64,000 bases of DNA from Leguminivora glycinivorella. Lineage: Eukaryota > Arthropoda > Insecta > Lepidoptera > Tortricidae. The stretch covers positions 18,972,001 through 19,036,000 of the forward strand of contig NC_062971.1 of NCBI RefSeq assembly GCF_023078275.1, written 5' to 3'. A program made the position numbers and the translations under genes. Positions 1-11,695 of this stretch are shown here, piece by piece. Each line of letters starts with the position of its first letter. The stretch's first letter is position 1. Under the pieces are notes generated by a model. It saw only the letters and a list, made by a program, of their open reading frames with translations. It did not search any database and had not been told where the DNA came from.

Positions 1-150
1 TAAGGCTGTGATAGATCATAGTTTAGTGGAGACCAATATATTTTATCTAGGTAATTCTACAGTTATGTTTATTATTATAAATATTTATACACCATTCCAT
101 GCAGTAACATTATAATCCAACAAAACTAACCCCAGTACTTACATACTTAC

Positions 151-292
151 TGTGGACTGTCGCTTGCGGCGGGTAGTTATGAGAGCCCAGGTGGAGACTA
201 GAAATAATGGCCAAAGCTGCTTGTATGAGAGCGATCGCTGGACGGATCACTTCCACTTCTCTAATAGACAGTAATAAGGTATTGAACACCAT
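151..292 (-). CDS. GMC oxidoreductase, first coding exon only (gene runs off left edge)
   Basis: This minus-strand exon starts at an ATG (290-292) and ends at a strong splice donor, CACA|GTAAGT, with the intron beginning at base 150. It encodes 47 codons plus one base. The peptide has a hydrophobic stretch (IRPAIALIQAALAII) and ends in NYPPQATVH. It matches the first exon of the complete GMC gene at 7883 in layout, in the hydrophobic segment (MRPVMWFLQLALAG there), in the SYPPQAQV ending and in splice phase (phase 1 in both). The segment is probably a signal peptide, so the enzyme is probably secreted. The FAD-binding and catalytic exons would lie left of base 1. The assignment rests on similarity to the neighbouring gene, since no catalytic domain is in the window. 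It is arranged head-to-head with that gene, about 7.6 kb apart. Confidence 0.72.
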
Positions 293-300
293 CCTGTAAG

Positions 301-1160
301 CAGAAGAAATAATGATTATTTCAAAATTTCAGGATTATAAAGTGGGTTGTGATCTAAGAACATTATGTAAATGATAAACGCTTCGGAGACCCTTCGATAT
401 GCGGCTTTACTTTTACAGAAGAATCTTGAGAATATTATAGATACGACGATTTTCTAATATGTAATAAAAAATTGTTAGGTGCACAAAAAGTACTACATTA
501 GCCGAGAAATCGCGAAAGTCGTTATTGGCCTCACAGTCCTATAGTAGGTTAATGTTGTACCTACCTACAGTATTAAGTATGACCTTCATATTCACTCCAT
601 GAATTTCTTGCATTTGACTAAATACATACCCAGTATTCTTTGTGATTCTAAAGAACAATGACCATTGGTTGCTAAATAGATTAACACATTCGATGCCGGT
701 GACATTATTGACCTCTAGTCTTGTCGCAAGTAGCCCGTGGATTCACTACCTAAACATGGTCCAGCAACATCACATAGCTACGAGTATCATGATTATAAGG
801 GAACTCATTATTAACTATATTTTGGGTTTTGAATTTCATTGGTGGCTAAAGAAGCAACTTTGATTACGGACCTAGGTGACCGGCTTAATTTATTTATGAT
901 ACGCTTTTGGTCACGCTAACTTTATTAACCTGTTGCATCCATTTGCATCATAATTCGATCATTGCGATCTAAGAGTTGGTCTGTTGATCTAAGGTTTCTT
1001 CAGTCATCTTAATAAAAACTTGGCGATTGCTAGCTGGTAAAAATCTCTCCGAACCTTACATTTATAATATCATATCATCAATTTCGTGTCTCGTGGGCCA
1101 TGAATCTGTGTAGGTACACAAAGTGTTGGCACTCCATAGGTGTGTTAACCCAAAAAAATG
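301..1160. other. Intergenic, nothing recognised
   Basis: This is the upstream side of the left GMC gene. Its promoter should lie here. The 73-codon plus-strand frame at 642 has no recognisable content. Confidence 0.5.
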
Positions 1161-1172
1161 TATGTCCTAAAA

Positions 1173-2251
1173 CACAGATCAATACAACAAGATGGCCCTT
1201 ACAGGGCGACTCGCGGTCACCAAGCATACGACAAATCAGGTTTATAAAAGTTTGAACGCGTGCGACACCGATCAGTAGCGCCCAAGTATACGACCCGCTA
1301 ACAGTGTCCGTGTCCGCTCGGGAAAAAATCTTAAATAATCAATTTTGGTTGCAAACAATGGTCTCTTACAGCATAAAGTGGTGTGGCAAGTCTTCTAACA
1401 CTTCTACATGTAAAAAAGATGGAACAACATTCCACAGTTAAGTCAAATTAATTATTTTGTTGAATATTGTTTATTATCCGCGGAGTTCATTTATACTGGT
1501 CAATATGGTTGTGCTGAGCGGCGCCGAGGCGCGTCCATCCCTCTTTACCGAGTTAACAATGTGATATGCTATCCCTTTCACGTAAACGACTAGGCATGGG
1601 GCCATGTTAGTTTATGTCTGTTGCGGGAACTTCGTACTGCCGTTCGTACCATGTGCTACCATTTTATGAAATATAAAAGAAAGCAGATTTGTAATAGTGA
1701 ATAATTATTTAGAATCTGTAGAGTCTGTAGTGGTATTTAGTTCATTGATTAGTTTAGAATATTTAGTTGGTTATTTAACTTAGTAAACGTAAGTAAAAAT
1801 GCACAGTTTAGTTATTAGTTACTAGAATGATTTTTATTGAGATGCTATCACAATTATCATCCTCCTTGCGTTATCCCGGCATCGGCATTCGCCACGGCTC
1901 ATGGGAGCCTGGGGTCCGCTTTGGAAACTACTACCAAGATTTGGTGTAGGCACTAGTTTTATGAAAGCGACTGCCATCTGACCTTCCAACCCGAAGGGTA
2001 ACTAGGCCTTATTATAATTTAATTATAATATTATAATTTGTTGCAAAACAAATTCACCACAGTACTGGTACCGGTACCATTGTCTATAATAGACATGTCC
2101 CATTCCCATCCCTACTGCTAATCATAAAGGCGCGCCATTATTTGAAACGACCAATGGCAGCACCGTGCGCGCCCGCCTCACCCCGCAAGGATTGGTGATT
2201 TGCGTCTCGAACAATATCGCTTGCATTTGGCTTCTAGTGGGGTGTTCTGTG
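1173..2251 (+). mobile_element. P-superfamily-like non-autonomous element, copy 1 (1,079 bp)
   Basis: The element begins CACAGATCAATAC and ends GGTGTTCTGTG, so the termini share the inverted CACAGA, with weaker similarity inward. It is flanked by a perfect 8-bp duplication TCCTAAAA (1165-1172 and 2252-2259). It holds a TATA-like TATAAAA (1243-1249) and, from 1358, a 27-codon ORF resembling the N-terminal THAP zinc-finger exon of P-type transposases. No other transposase domain is present, so it is an internally deleted, non-autonomous copy. The copy at 14234-15312 looks identical by eye, with no net indel. An 8-bp duplication also fits hAT elements; the THAP exon is what favours the P superfamily. 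Confidence 0.85.
1358..1441 (+). pseudogene. THAP-domain exon remnant in element copy 1
   Basis: The ORF starts MVSYSIKWCGK and ends DGTTFHS-stop. Both the KWCGK and G-x-TFH motifs fit a THAP N-terminus, but the first zinc cysteine is replaced by Tyr (YSIKWC). The sequence after FH reads ACAGTTAAGT, close to a splice donor. Confidence 0.6.
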
Positions 2252-2870
2252 TCCTAAAATAATGAAAAATAAATATACCACGCTTATGTATCTACAGAAA
2301 AGCATAGGTAACGAGTTTATAATACCTAAGACCTAACCTTACAAAAAATATGAAATTTTAGATGGTAAAAATTTATATATAAAATAGAAACTAAAACTAC
2401 TCATAATAATTAAACTAAAACTGCAAGTAAATAACCTAACAAATTTGTAACTAATAACAATAAAAACAAAACATTATTCAAATAAACTGTTCCCTGTCGC
2501 TGTCGTTCCCGGTGTAGAAGTGCCCATGACGCTCGACTCGCAGCATTTCCGCGTTGAATTACTACTATGGACAGTTTTTGCACCAGGAATGACTCGGAGC
2601 AGGGACTTTCTCCTTTTTTTCTAAGTCGACGTCGAATTTTAGATTAACTACCTACCTACTCTAAGTAGTTCCCCTATTGTATAGGTATCATAAATTACCA
2701 TTTTTTAATAGTTTGTTACGAATAAGAACGGTAATATTTTATAGATAATTTACATATTTAGAGACATTGAAATTATGGCACCAAGTCAATATGAAGGTTA
2801 TTCAAGGATATCTTAAGATTATCGGGAATACCTATGATGACATTTCGGAAAAATAATTTTTAAGAAAAAA

Positions 2871-4258
2871 AAAACCGTCGCCTTTCGGGTTCTGGTGAAA
2901 GCTACTTGCGAATGTTGGATTATGTAGAAATGTGTAAGTATTTTTTAAAACTGCTTTTAATGCTTTAATTATTAGATGGAAACACAAATGAATATACGTA
3001 TAACGTTAAGGTTTGAGGAGTTTCCTCAATTCCTCATGAATCCGATTATATTATAAGAAATCGAAGCTTGACAAACTTTGACTTCAAAACATATGCTTAA
3101 CAAACATAACTAAATAAATGTCACTGTTCTGAACTTAAATGCATGCTTTTCTTACAAAAATACCAAAGTCACTATGAGTGTGCCGTTCAGGTTTGAGGAG
3201 TTTGGTTCTGGCCATCATCAGCAGTTCCACTGCACCAAATGTCACTGTTCTGGACGAAAGTGCATGCTGTTCTTATAAAAATACCAAAGTCACTATAAGT
3301 ATGCCGTTCAGATTTGAGGAGTTCGGTTCTGACCATCATCAGAAATTCCACTGCACCAAATGTCACTGTTCTGGATGAAAGTGCATGCTGTTCTTATAAA
3401 AATGGCAAAGTCACTATAAGCGTGCCGTTCAGATTTGAGGAGTTTGGTTCTGGCCATCATCAGCAGTTCCACTGCACCAAATGTCACTGTTCTGAACGAA
3501 AGTGCATGATGTTCTTATAAAAATACCAAAGTCACTATAAGCGTGCCGTTCAGATTTGAGGAGTTCGGTTCTGACCATCATCAGAAATTCCACTGCACCA
3601 AATGTCACTGTTCTGGTCGAAAGTGCATGCTGTTCTTATAAAAATGGCAAAGTCACTATAAGCGTGCCGTTCAGATTTGAGGAGTTTGGTTCTGGCCATC
3701 ATCAGCAGTTCCACTGCACCAAATGTCACTGTTCTGGACGAAAGTGCATGCTGTTCTTATAAAAATACCAAAGTCACTATAAGCGTGCCGTTCAGATTTG
3801 AGGAGTTCGGTTCTGACCATCATCAGAAATTCCACTGCACCAAATGTCACTGTTCTGTACGAAAGTGCATGCTGTTCGTATAAAAATACCCAAGTCACTA
3901 TAAGCGTGCCGTTCAGATTTGAAGAGTTCCGTTCTGGCCATCATCAGCAGTTCCACTGCACCAAATGTCACTGTTCCGTACCTAAATGCATGCTGTTCCT
4001 TTATTAACACAAAAATCACCATATGTATGCCTTTCAGATTTGAGGAGTTCCCTCGATTTCTCCAGGATCCCATCATCAGAACTGGGTTCTGAGAAAAATG
4101 GGACCAATCTGTATGTATATACATTCAATCAAAAAAAAAATTTCAAAATCGGTCCAGGAACGACGGAGATATCGAGGAACAAACATAAAAAATAAAAAAA
4201 AAAAAACATACAGACGACTTGATAACCGTCCTTCTTGAGATATGAGGCGACGGTTAAA
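2871..4258 (+). mobile_element. Transposon-like element carrying a 121-bp tandem array
   Basis: Ends are inverted: AACCGTCGCCT near 2873 and AGGCGACGGTT near 4255. The interior is a 121-bp array, then a unique tail with an A-run. A shorter, diverged copy lies inverted at 42402-43190. No coding sequence; short ORFs here are repeat translations. Superfamily not assigned. Confidence 0.65.
3112..4065 (+). repeat. 121-bp tandem repeat, about 7.5 units, dimeric pattern
   Basis: CACCAAATGTCACTG-type landmarks recur at 3233, 3354, 3475, 3596, 3717, 3838 and 3959, exactly 121 bases apart. Units alternate between TTTGGTTCTGGCC...CAGCAG and TTCGGTTCTGACC...CAGAAA. Confidence 0.92.
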
Positions 4259-4269
4259 AAATAGATTCC

Positions 4270-5815
4270 GGCGGTTCGGCACCGTTTTATTTAGAATCTA
4301 GGATTTTTGGTAAATGGGGTAGTAGGTATACCTAACATGAAATGGTGCAATGAAACCAAATCATCGAAAAATTGTACTTATTCAAACTTAATGATGGCAC
4401 ATTCTTATTATTTAAATCACATGACGGAAATGTCAATCCTAAATATTTTTATAATAATCTTTAACACAATATTAAGAATTAAATAAATATCACTCTATTT
4501 GACATAAGTATACATAAATCATGGTATATAATTTTATGACAATTTAATAAATAATTAGAATATTGATAATTTACTAATATGTAATATGTGTAACCTACGA
4601 ATTGAATCTGTCTACGATATGAATACAAAAAGGAAACCTAAACAGGATAAAGTTGTGTATATGTATGACTTGCATATGTTTTCTTTAGAGTCTGTATACT
4701 ACGGGTGTGTTGAATATCAGTTTTCATGAAATTTACAAACAATTAACAGCAGTAAAATTCTACACTATGTTTTTAGAGTTCGAGATATAGCAGTTTTAAC
4801 TTATTGTGGACAAACGATTTTTATATTCAGTATTATTTAATATTTTCCACTAGCTTTTCTGTACCTAAATGAAAATAAATAAGAAAACCTATCTATGAAC
4901 CTATATATGAAACCTAAATGAAAATAAATGAGAAACCCTATAATCTACATCTGCGTCTGCAAAGTAATTTAGAGGTGTAGCTAAAGTGAAGTTAGCGTGA
5001 GAAGGCCTGTGACGCCTGTGACCATTACAAGTCAACTGTCAAATCGTATGGGTTGTCATGGAAACACACTTGTAATACAAGGCTTGTACCTTTCGAGAAA
5101 CGGGCCCCAGCAGTCGGATATATACGTATATAAGTTCAATTATTGATACATCTATTTTTAACCCTTAAATGCATAGTGATGTATTATATGCATCATGCAT
5201 TTTTGATGTATTGCAGCATGTCAAAATTCAAATTAGAATAATTAAATCTTTGTCAAGATCATGCTTTTAAAGGTTAAGTTGTAGTGAGTACCTACTTATG
5301 TAAATATTTCTTAAATTGGTAGGTAGCTATTAAATAGGAAAATGGGTCATGTGAATCATGTCATGTCATGTCATGTCACCAACTACCAGTAAAATAGTAA
5401 AATGTGACTCAATTGTTATGTTTGAATTAAGGAAATGTGGATATTGTGGATACTATCTAATAAAGGGGTAAGTTATAAGTTGGTCCAATGTTGCGAGTGT
5501 TTAAGTAGGTTTAGTGCAATAACTACAGTTTAGTCTAAGTTGAGAGTCTAAAATATTAACAGGTACTTACATAATAACTTGTAGATTAGGTACATAGTTA
5601 ATATAATGTAGTACAAACATCGTTTATTTATTAACGAAGTTGGTGTGTACTTTTAGTACTTACCTATGAAATATAATCTTTAGTAGTGAAACAATACCGT
5701 ACTAAACTATGAATACTATTAATATTATTGTATTATAAGTTTATAATTTATAAGTAGTAACACTACTAGTGTTACTACTTAAAAAAAGAAATCAAAAAAT
5801 ATTTAATAAAATAAT
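4270..5815. other. Intergenic AT-rich, nothing recognised
   Basis: The only local structure is a short (CATGT)n run at 5356-5377. No gene seen. Confidence 0.5.
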
Positions 5816-6430
5816 TTGATTTTCCCTTCACTAGCTCGGAAACACGTGTTTTGTTCTTTAATAACAGCGGGTAAAAACACATTTTATCCACTAGTGGGTA
5901 AAGTAATTTGACCTTGAATAACGTCAAATTAACTGCTTTAAAATTGATAAAAGTAGGTGAATCTAGAAATAATAGTTATTTGTTTTACAAGGGGGCAAAG
6001 TTGTTGTTTAACCGCACGTGCCAATATTGATACCCGAGCAAGCGAAAGATTCCAATATTGAACCGCGAGCGTAGCGAGTGGTTCAAAAAGTGGAATCTTG
6101 AGCGTTGCGAGGGTTTCAAGGCACAAAGGTTAAACAAACTTTGCCACCGAGTGAAACACAAAATTTTTCACCACACCAACACGAATAAAAACATCAAACT
6201 AAATCAAATCTATCAATCTAATCAATATTTATGATTCAAAATCATCATTTACACGTAAATTATACCAGCTAGCTCAAGCCATCAAGTTAAAATTTGTATG
6301 AAATTACTTTGCACTCTTGTGGATAAAATGCAATTTTGCTATCTGTTTTCGAATAGCAAAGTAAGCCTTTACCAGTTGGTGTGGTGAAAAGATGATTTAC
6401 CACCTGTGGAACTACTAGAAGCAGTGATAA
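5815..6430 (+). repeat. Composite lepidopteran repeat, copy 1
   Basis: CACTAGCTCGGAAACACGTG, GTTTTACAAGGGGGCAAAG, AGATTCCAATATTGAACCGC, GTGGAATCTTGAGCGTTGCG and TTCACCACACCAACACGAA appear in order. The same blocks recur at 60600 and, inverted, at 62840. Confidence 0.7.
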
Positions 6431-7882
6431 ACGCATTTTTTGCGTTGTTGTTTCCTCCATTACATACTTTCTGAATAAGATGTAGGTACCTACTTATGTA
6501 GGTATTTAAAAATATAAGTAGGTATATACTTAAGGTAAATTTATAGGATTTACGATAAAGCCTTTTTATAACTTAGTTTCTTTCACTCGTAGAAATATAA
6601 ATGAACATAAAACGTAGTTAAAAAATAAGTAAATTGGCTATAGCGGCGATATCGATATCCAACGATGATTACGCGGGTGTATGTTTTATTTATATTGAAT
6701 TCAAACTAAAATAACATGCTGCTGTTAAAAATTAACTGCAGGAAAAATAAAATAAATGTCGTATGACTTTTAAAATATAAAAAAGTATAAACATTTTAGA
6801 AAATAAAGTTTTACTTACGTTCCTTGGATTCCTTAGTAATTAAGCTTATTTTTCACACCGTGACAAATAATAAGTAGTATTAGTCACATCACAAAATATA
6901 CCCTTAAAAACAAGTGATCCTAAAGTTAATAAAAACCACGTTTTTTACATTCAAATAATGATTAATAAAGTTAACAAGTTAACAATAAACTTTATTTTTG
7001 AACACGGACACATCACCCATTCAATATGTACCTAATAGTATCAAGGTATGGTACTTTGTACGTCTTAACTAATCAAGTTGTTTGACTGATTTAAATATAT
7101 TATTGAGGGAAGCCGTTCCTCAATACTATGAGTTACTTAGTAGTTTTTAAAGATATGTTTTTATACCTACCTATAAGTTGTTTCGCTAATTTGCTATAGA
7201 ATAATATCACAATAAATATGTCATGGTCGTTAATAAGACATAAAATAAAATAAAAATGAGGGTTCCGTATAAACATTCAACAGTTAGAAATATCTTATTT
7301 GTTACTCATACTTATAACTCTAAATTGCGAATAGCGCCATCTCTTGGCAGATTAGCTAATTTGCAGTATGTTGGTTTTTCAGTATAATTCTTTATAATAT
7401 ACCTAATGTTAAAATTAAAATCTGTACCTAAGGTATTCAAAAAAAAGTTTCCAAAACACAGATGCGAATTTATTTTTCTTGCAATAGTTATCATAATATT
7501 GCCCCTGTTTCATACTGGACTGGTCATTTTCTATTCGTAGGCGTTAACAGTGATCATAACTATTACCATTTACCAGTGATTATACAATATAGATAGCATA
7601 ATTAGTTCTTGAGACATTTAGCAATGTGACAGACAGACAGAGTCGCACCATAAATTCCTTTTGTATTTTTTTTGATATGGAACCCTAAAATTAAAAACAT
7701 TATGTCATTGTGATAGGTCAAAAAAGGGATTCGATATAATATAATTAATGCCTCTATTTTGACGTTAGAAAGGCTGCCCACTTTATTGGACTGGCTGAAC
7801 TTTGGCATTTACGGACATGCTACTTTACAGGTGAGCCTGCACCAAGTTGACTGTAAAAAATCTCGCTTGCTCGTTTGACAAC
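6431..7882. other. Upstream region of the GMC gene
   Basis: AT-rich with a possible repeat at 7259-7690. The 5' UTR and promoter of the GMC gene must lie toward the right end; no clear TATA box or initiator could be picked. Confidence 0.4.
7259..7690. repeat. Possible 'gggttccgt' repeat
   Basis: AGGGTTCCGTAT at 7259 and its rough inverse ATGGAACCCTAA near 7677-7688. Such ends are common in lepidopteran repeats; the pairing is tentative. Confidence 0.3.
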
Positions 7883-8039
7883 ATGGGATATTTTACCAAG
7901 TTGGATTCGATAGTGGCAAAAGCGGAAGTTAAGACCATGAGGCCCGTGATGTGGTTCCTGCAACTCGCATTGGCAGGCATGAATTATATACCATTGAGAT
8001 TCTACATCCCTAGTTATCCGCCACAAGCTCAAGTAGTCG
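7883..8039 (+). CDS. GMC oxidoreductase exon 1 (signal peptide)
   Basis: Fifty-two codons plus one base, with the hydrophobic core VMWFLQLALAG. The donor is TCG|GTAAGT at 8040 (phase 1). The exon is clearly related to the minus-strand exon at 151-292. Confidence 0.85.
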
Positions 8040-11000
8040 GTAAGTAAGCTACCAATAGAAATTACCGAGCTTAGTGCGTTGTTATTAGTTAGAATTAAAA
8101 CTAAAATAATGTATTGATATTTATTGTATGGAATTTTTATTTAGGTAAGTGTTATTAATAAATAAACTTATATAAATAATGTATGATCTGGGTCGAGACT
8201 TGTTGAACTCACTCTACTATTACTGAATTAATAGTCTATATACTCTCATCCTGATATTATTCTGAGCCACCTAGACCTCACCTAATCCATGCAAACATTT
8301 TAAAAAAAAATGGGCCTTTGGTTGTGTACCTACAGATGTGTAAGTGACTCTTCTTAGCGGCTACTACGGGACCTCTGCCTGAGTCATATTACACTCAGCT
8401 GTTTTCAATATTAATAGGTATTATTGTTTAGATGGTGACCGGTTCGAATTCATCGTGGTAGGTGCAGGATCAGCGGGCAGCGTGGTCGCTGTGCGGTTAG
8501 CCGAGGTGCTCGAGTGGCGGGTGCTTCTCATAGAAGCGGGCGGTGATCCGCCTCTTGATACTGAGGTAATATAAAAAATAAAAATAATTTTTTTTATAGC
8601 CTATATTGTTTCCCACTGCTGGGCAAAGGCCTCCCCTATTTTCCGCCACTCGTCACGTCTCTTTGCATGCTCCCGCCAGTCGCGACAAAATGAGTCCAGG
8701 TCTTTCCGCCATCTCATTTTTGGCCTACCTCGACCTCGGGTAATTTGTGGTGCCCGTTCGGTCACTATTTTGGCCCAAATCATTATCATTTATTTCGGAC
8801 AAAATAATCCATACTTTGTTAGTTACAGAAATACTTAAATTACTATGTTAGTACTTAAACTAAGATGTTAGATGTGTTAAGATAGAGACATAAAGTGGTA
8901 TAGTACGGTACGGGTGAATTTCAGTCGAGGTTACTACATATGTGACTAGTCGAGGTGATTGCTGGCGTGTGTAGTCCCCCTAATCATAGAGGCATACTTA
9001 ATAAATATACGGGCAATTTCATTTATTTTAAGGAACTTCGTCACAGAGTAGAAACATTTCAACAGCCACTGCGTTTTTTCAGGGTTCCGTACCAAAAAGG
9101 TACAAAAGGAACCCTTATGGTGACGCTCTGTCCATCTGTCTGTCTGTGCCTGTGTAAAAGTACCTGGTTTCAAATAGAGGAAAAATTATTAAAATAGGTT
9201 CTTGCAATGAATAATTATCCCATAAAAATCATCTTCTAAACTTTAAGCTCGCGCACATTAGTTTACTTAATTTGCCGATATATGTCGGTGTACGTTGAGC
9301 GCTCATATCATATCCTACATCACGTTTTTCCTGATATATTATAATGGGGTCAGGTCAGGATCAGGAGCGTCCTGGCGATCGACAATGTTGTAACGTAAAC
9401 TATTGAAGTCGAATTGTCTTGTTTTTCTTTGGACGTTGTTTAGTAATAAAATTGTATATTCAATATTACTTGTTAAGTGGGGAATTGAGTCTTGAGGGAT
9501 TTAGTCAAGTCTGTAGAGTTATATGAATTAACATTTGATGAATCAAGTATTGAAAGTTTGTACGGAACCCTCGGTGGGCGAGTCCGACTTGCACTTGACC
9601 GGTTTTTTTCTTTTAAATTTATTTTAAAGTAGAGTCTGGTCGAAAAGGGAAGTGTCATAAGAATTGAGGGCATAGCAGGAATTATAGCACGACATTGAAG
9701 ATCATGATACTTGATTTGCTTTGCTCCGACTTTCACCGGGGCTCACTGAAGAGAAGACCTATTATTACACAAAGATAAGATAGCCGATATGCTTGAACAG
9801 CGGATGATGCTCACCATAACTTAGCCTCCTTATTCTAATCTTGAGTTAGTCCCACGTCCCACCTAGAAATCCCCAAATCTTCTAATTAAAAAAAAATGTA
9901 GAATTATTTTATCCTATTACAGCTTCCCAGCTTCACTCCATTTGTCGCTAACACGGAATACGACTGGAACTTCTACACAGAAGACGATGGATACTCCAGC
10001 CAGGCTCATAGGACGAAAAACATCCGCTTAACCCAGGGCAAAATGCTCGGGGGCTCAAGTAGCGCTAACTACATGTATTACGTGCGAGGAAATTTTCAGG
10101 ATTATGAGAAGTGGGTGGAATTAGGTGCTGAAGGTTGGGACTACCTGAACGTTACATACTATTTCAAAAAGAGCGAATCAATAAAAAGTCCCGAGATCCT
10201 AAGAGAGTCCCCTAATCTGCATAGCGAAGATGGCCCTATGGGGGTGACTTGGATTCCTTGGGACCGGTATACTCAAAATATTTTCGAAGCATTTAAAAAT
10301 TATGAACCTCACATTGATACGAATCAATTTCACCAGCTGGGTTATTCATTCCCTCAGTATACAATATATAACAAAATTCGACAAAGTACTGCTAACGTTT
10401 TTCTCCGAGGTGCGAAACATTCGAAGAATTTATACGTTCTCAAGAACTCCTTATGCACTAAAGTACTTTTCGATGCAAATAAAACAGCGGTTGGTGTAGA
10501 AGTAAAATTATCCAGTAAAACAATCATAAATATATATGCTACAAAGGAAATAATTTTATCTGCCGGTGCTATTAACACCCCCAAATTGCTGATGTTATCA
10601 GGAATCGGTCCCAGAAGTCATTTGACTGAAAAGGGTATTCCTGTATTGGTTGACTCGCCATTAGTAGGTAGAAATCTTCAAGACCATGCTGCAACAATTG
10701 TTACAGTGACAGGTAAAAAAGGCATTGAAACTGCATTACATAACTTTAAATTGTTATCCAACATTTACCGATTTCCTACTCCCACTATAATGGGCTTTCA
10801 AAGTCTGTCCCAATCCAGTGAGACTGATTTCCCAGTCCCAGATTATCAAAGCTTTGTATTTCCGCTCCCACCGACAACACTGATTTCGACTATGATTTGT
10901 TCTTACGTCATAGATCTCGACGACAATATTTGCACAGCTGTGGCACAAGTTGGGCAAACCCAAGAAACATTTTTTACGTTGATAACATTGCTGCATCCAC

Positions 11001-11476
11001 AGTCCAGGGGACGCGTAGAATTAAGAAGCAAAAATCCCGAAGTGGATCCAAAAATATTTACCGGATACTATTCCGATGACGACGGTCAAGATCTAGAAAC
11101 ACATGCAAAAAGTGTAATACATTTCATTGACATCACTAATAGCGAATATTTAAAAAGTTTCAATTCTACGGTTGCTAACCTGAGAGTGCCTCAATGTGAG
11201 AATATACTATTCAACAGCCTTGAGTACTGGAAATGTCACGTTCTGAATACTGCTACCACCGTCTGGCATCCAGTTGGAACTTGTGCAATGGGTGTTGCCG
11301 GTAAAAGCGTGGTAGATCCTGAGTTAAGAGTGCGAGGAGTTCGCGGGTTAAGAATAGGCGACGCTAGTATTATGCCGACCATAACAAGTGGGAACACTAA
11401 TGCGCCTTGTATAATGATTGGAGAGAAATTGGCAGATATGATCAAAGTAATCCATTACACGTATCAAATTTATTAA
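7883..11476 (+). CDS. GMC oxidoreductase (glucose dehydrogenase-like FAD enzyme), 3 exons
   Basis: Exons 7883-8039, 8432-8565 and 9923-11476 join in phase to give about 614 aa, the usual size for insect GMC enzymes. The family uses FAD to oxidise alcohols and sugars; the substrate cannot be read from sequence. A hydrophobic N-terminus suggests secretion. Seen: the ADP-binding Rossmann motif VVGAGSAGSVVA in exon 2, followed by LLIEAGGD; the first GMC signature GKMLGGSSSANYMYYVRG; the second signature GAINTPKLLMLSGIGP; the catalytic histidine region TVWHPVGTCAMG; and the C-terminal active-site segment ITSGNTNAP. The ATG at 7883 (CAACATGG context) was chosen because it aligns with the start of the paralogous exon at 151-292; an in-frame ATG at 7847 would add 12 residues. 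A possible poly(A) signal AATAAA lies at 11690-11695. Intron 2 holds LINE and other repeat insertions. No internal stop or frameshift is seen, so the gene looks functional. Confidence 0.93.
8432..8565 (+). CDS. GMC oxidoreductase exon 2 (FAD ADP-binding motif)
   Basis: The acceptor is ttgtttag|ATGGTGACC and the donor GAG|GTAATA. The exon encodes DGDRFEFIVVGAGSAGSVVA and LLIEAGGDPP, the GxGxxG dinucleotide-binding fold and the following acidic strand. Its length of 134 nt restores phase 0. Confidence 0.93.
8590..8785 (-). pseudogene. LINE reverse-transcriptase C-terminal fragment in GMC intron 2
   Basis: The minus-strand translation includes GRGRPKMRWRKDLDSF, RDWREHAKRRDEWR and EAFAQQW, the tail region of RTE/CR1-type non-LTR ORF2 proteins. 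It is 5'-truncated. Confidence 0.6.
9079..9611. repeat. Lepidopteran 'gggttccgtacc ... gagtccgacttgc' repeat
   Basis: Head AGGGTTCCGTACC, then TCTGTCTGTCTG; tail TACGGAACCCTCGG, GGGCGAGTCCGACT and CCGGTTTTTTT. Non-coding. A relative lies at 25213-25723. Confidence 0.6.
9923..11476 (+). CDS. GMC oxidoreductase exon 3 (catalytic)
   Basis: The acceptor is cctattacag|CTTCCC. A single 1,554-nt exon runs to TAA at 11474-11476. It carries both GMC signatures, the substrate-binding domain and the catalytic His/Asn region near the C-terminus. Confidence 0.95.
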   Translation, partial: LPSFTPFVANTEYDWNFYTEDDGYSSQAHRTKNIRLTQGKMLGGSSSANYMYYVRGNFQDYEKWVELGAEGWDYLNVTYYFKKSESIKSPEILRESPNLHSEDGPMGVTWIPWDRYTQNIFEAFKNYEPHIDTNQFHQLGYSFPQYTIYNKIRQSTANVFLRGAKHSKNLYVLKNSLCTKVLFDANKTAVGVEVKLSSKTIINIYATKEIILSAGAINTPKLLMLSGIGPRSHLTEKGIPVLVDSPLVGRNLQDHAATIVTVTGKKGIETALHNFKLLSNIYRFPTPTIMGFQSLSQSSETDFPVPDYQSFVFPLPPTTLISTMICSYVIDLDDNICTAVAQVGQTQETFFTLITLLHPQSRGRVELRSKNPEVDPKIFTGYYSDDDGQDLETHAKSVIHFIDITNSEYLKSFNSTVANLRVPQCENILFNSLEYWKCHVLNTATTVWHPVGTCAMGVAGKSVVDPELRVRGVRGLRIGDASIMPTITSGNTNAPCIMIGEKLADMIKVIHYTYQIY

Positions 11477-11689
11477 ACTAGTAGTTGCCCCAAAATATAT
11501 ATAGAAGACTTACGAATATGTTGCCATTAACGTGTTCGCCGCCATTGACTTGAAGCCAGAACATTTCATGTCCCACACGCCAGCTCAAGACTTGATATCA
11601 CTTACGTACGTGAAAAACTTCAACGTCCCCTATGGTGCGGTCGTTTCTAATATAGCAACTTTACAGTGGTACTTTTGCCAGTAGGTATC

Positions 11690-11695
11690 AATAAA
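11690..11695 (+). terminator. Candidate poly(A) signal for the GMC gene
   Basis: AATAAA, 214 bases after the stop codon, is the first such hexamer downstream. Use is inferred, not shown. Confidence 0.35.

Noticed and set aside
642..863. 73-codon ORF
   Set aside because: No domain, no splice or codon signal, AT-rich surroundings.
3178..4195. Several overlapping 66-110 codon ORFs on both strands
   Set aside because: They translate the 121-bp tandem repeat. Stops recur at the same point of each unit and the frames shift with unit length.
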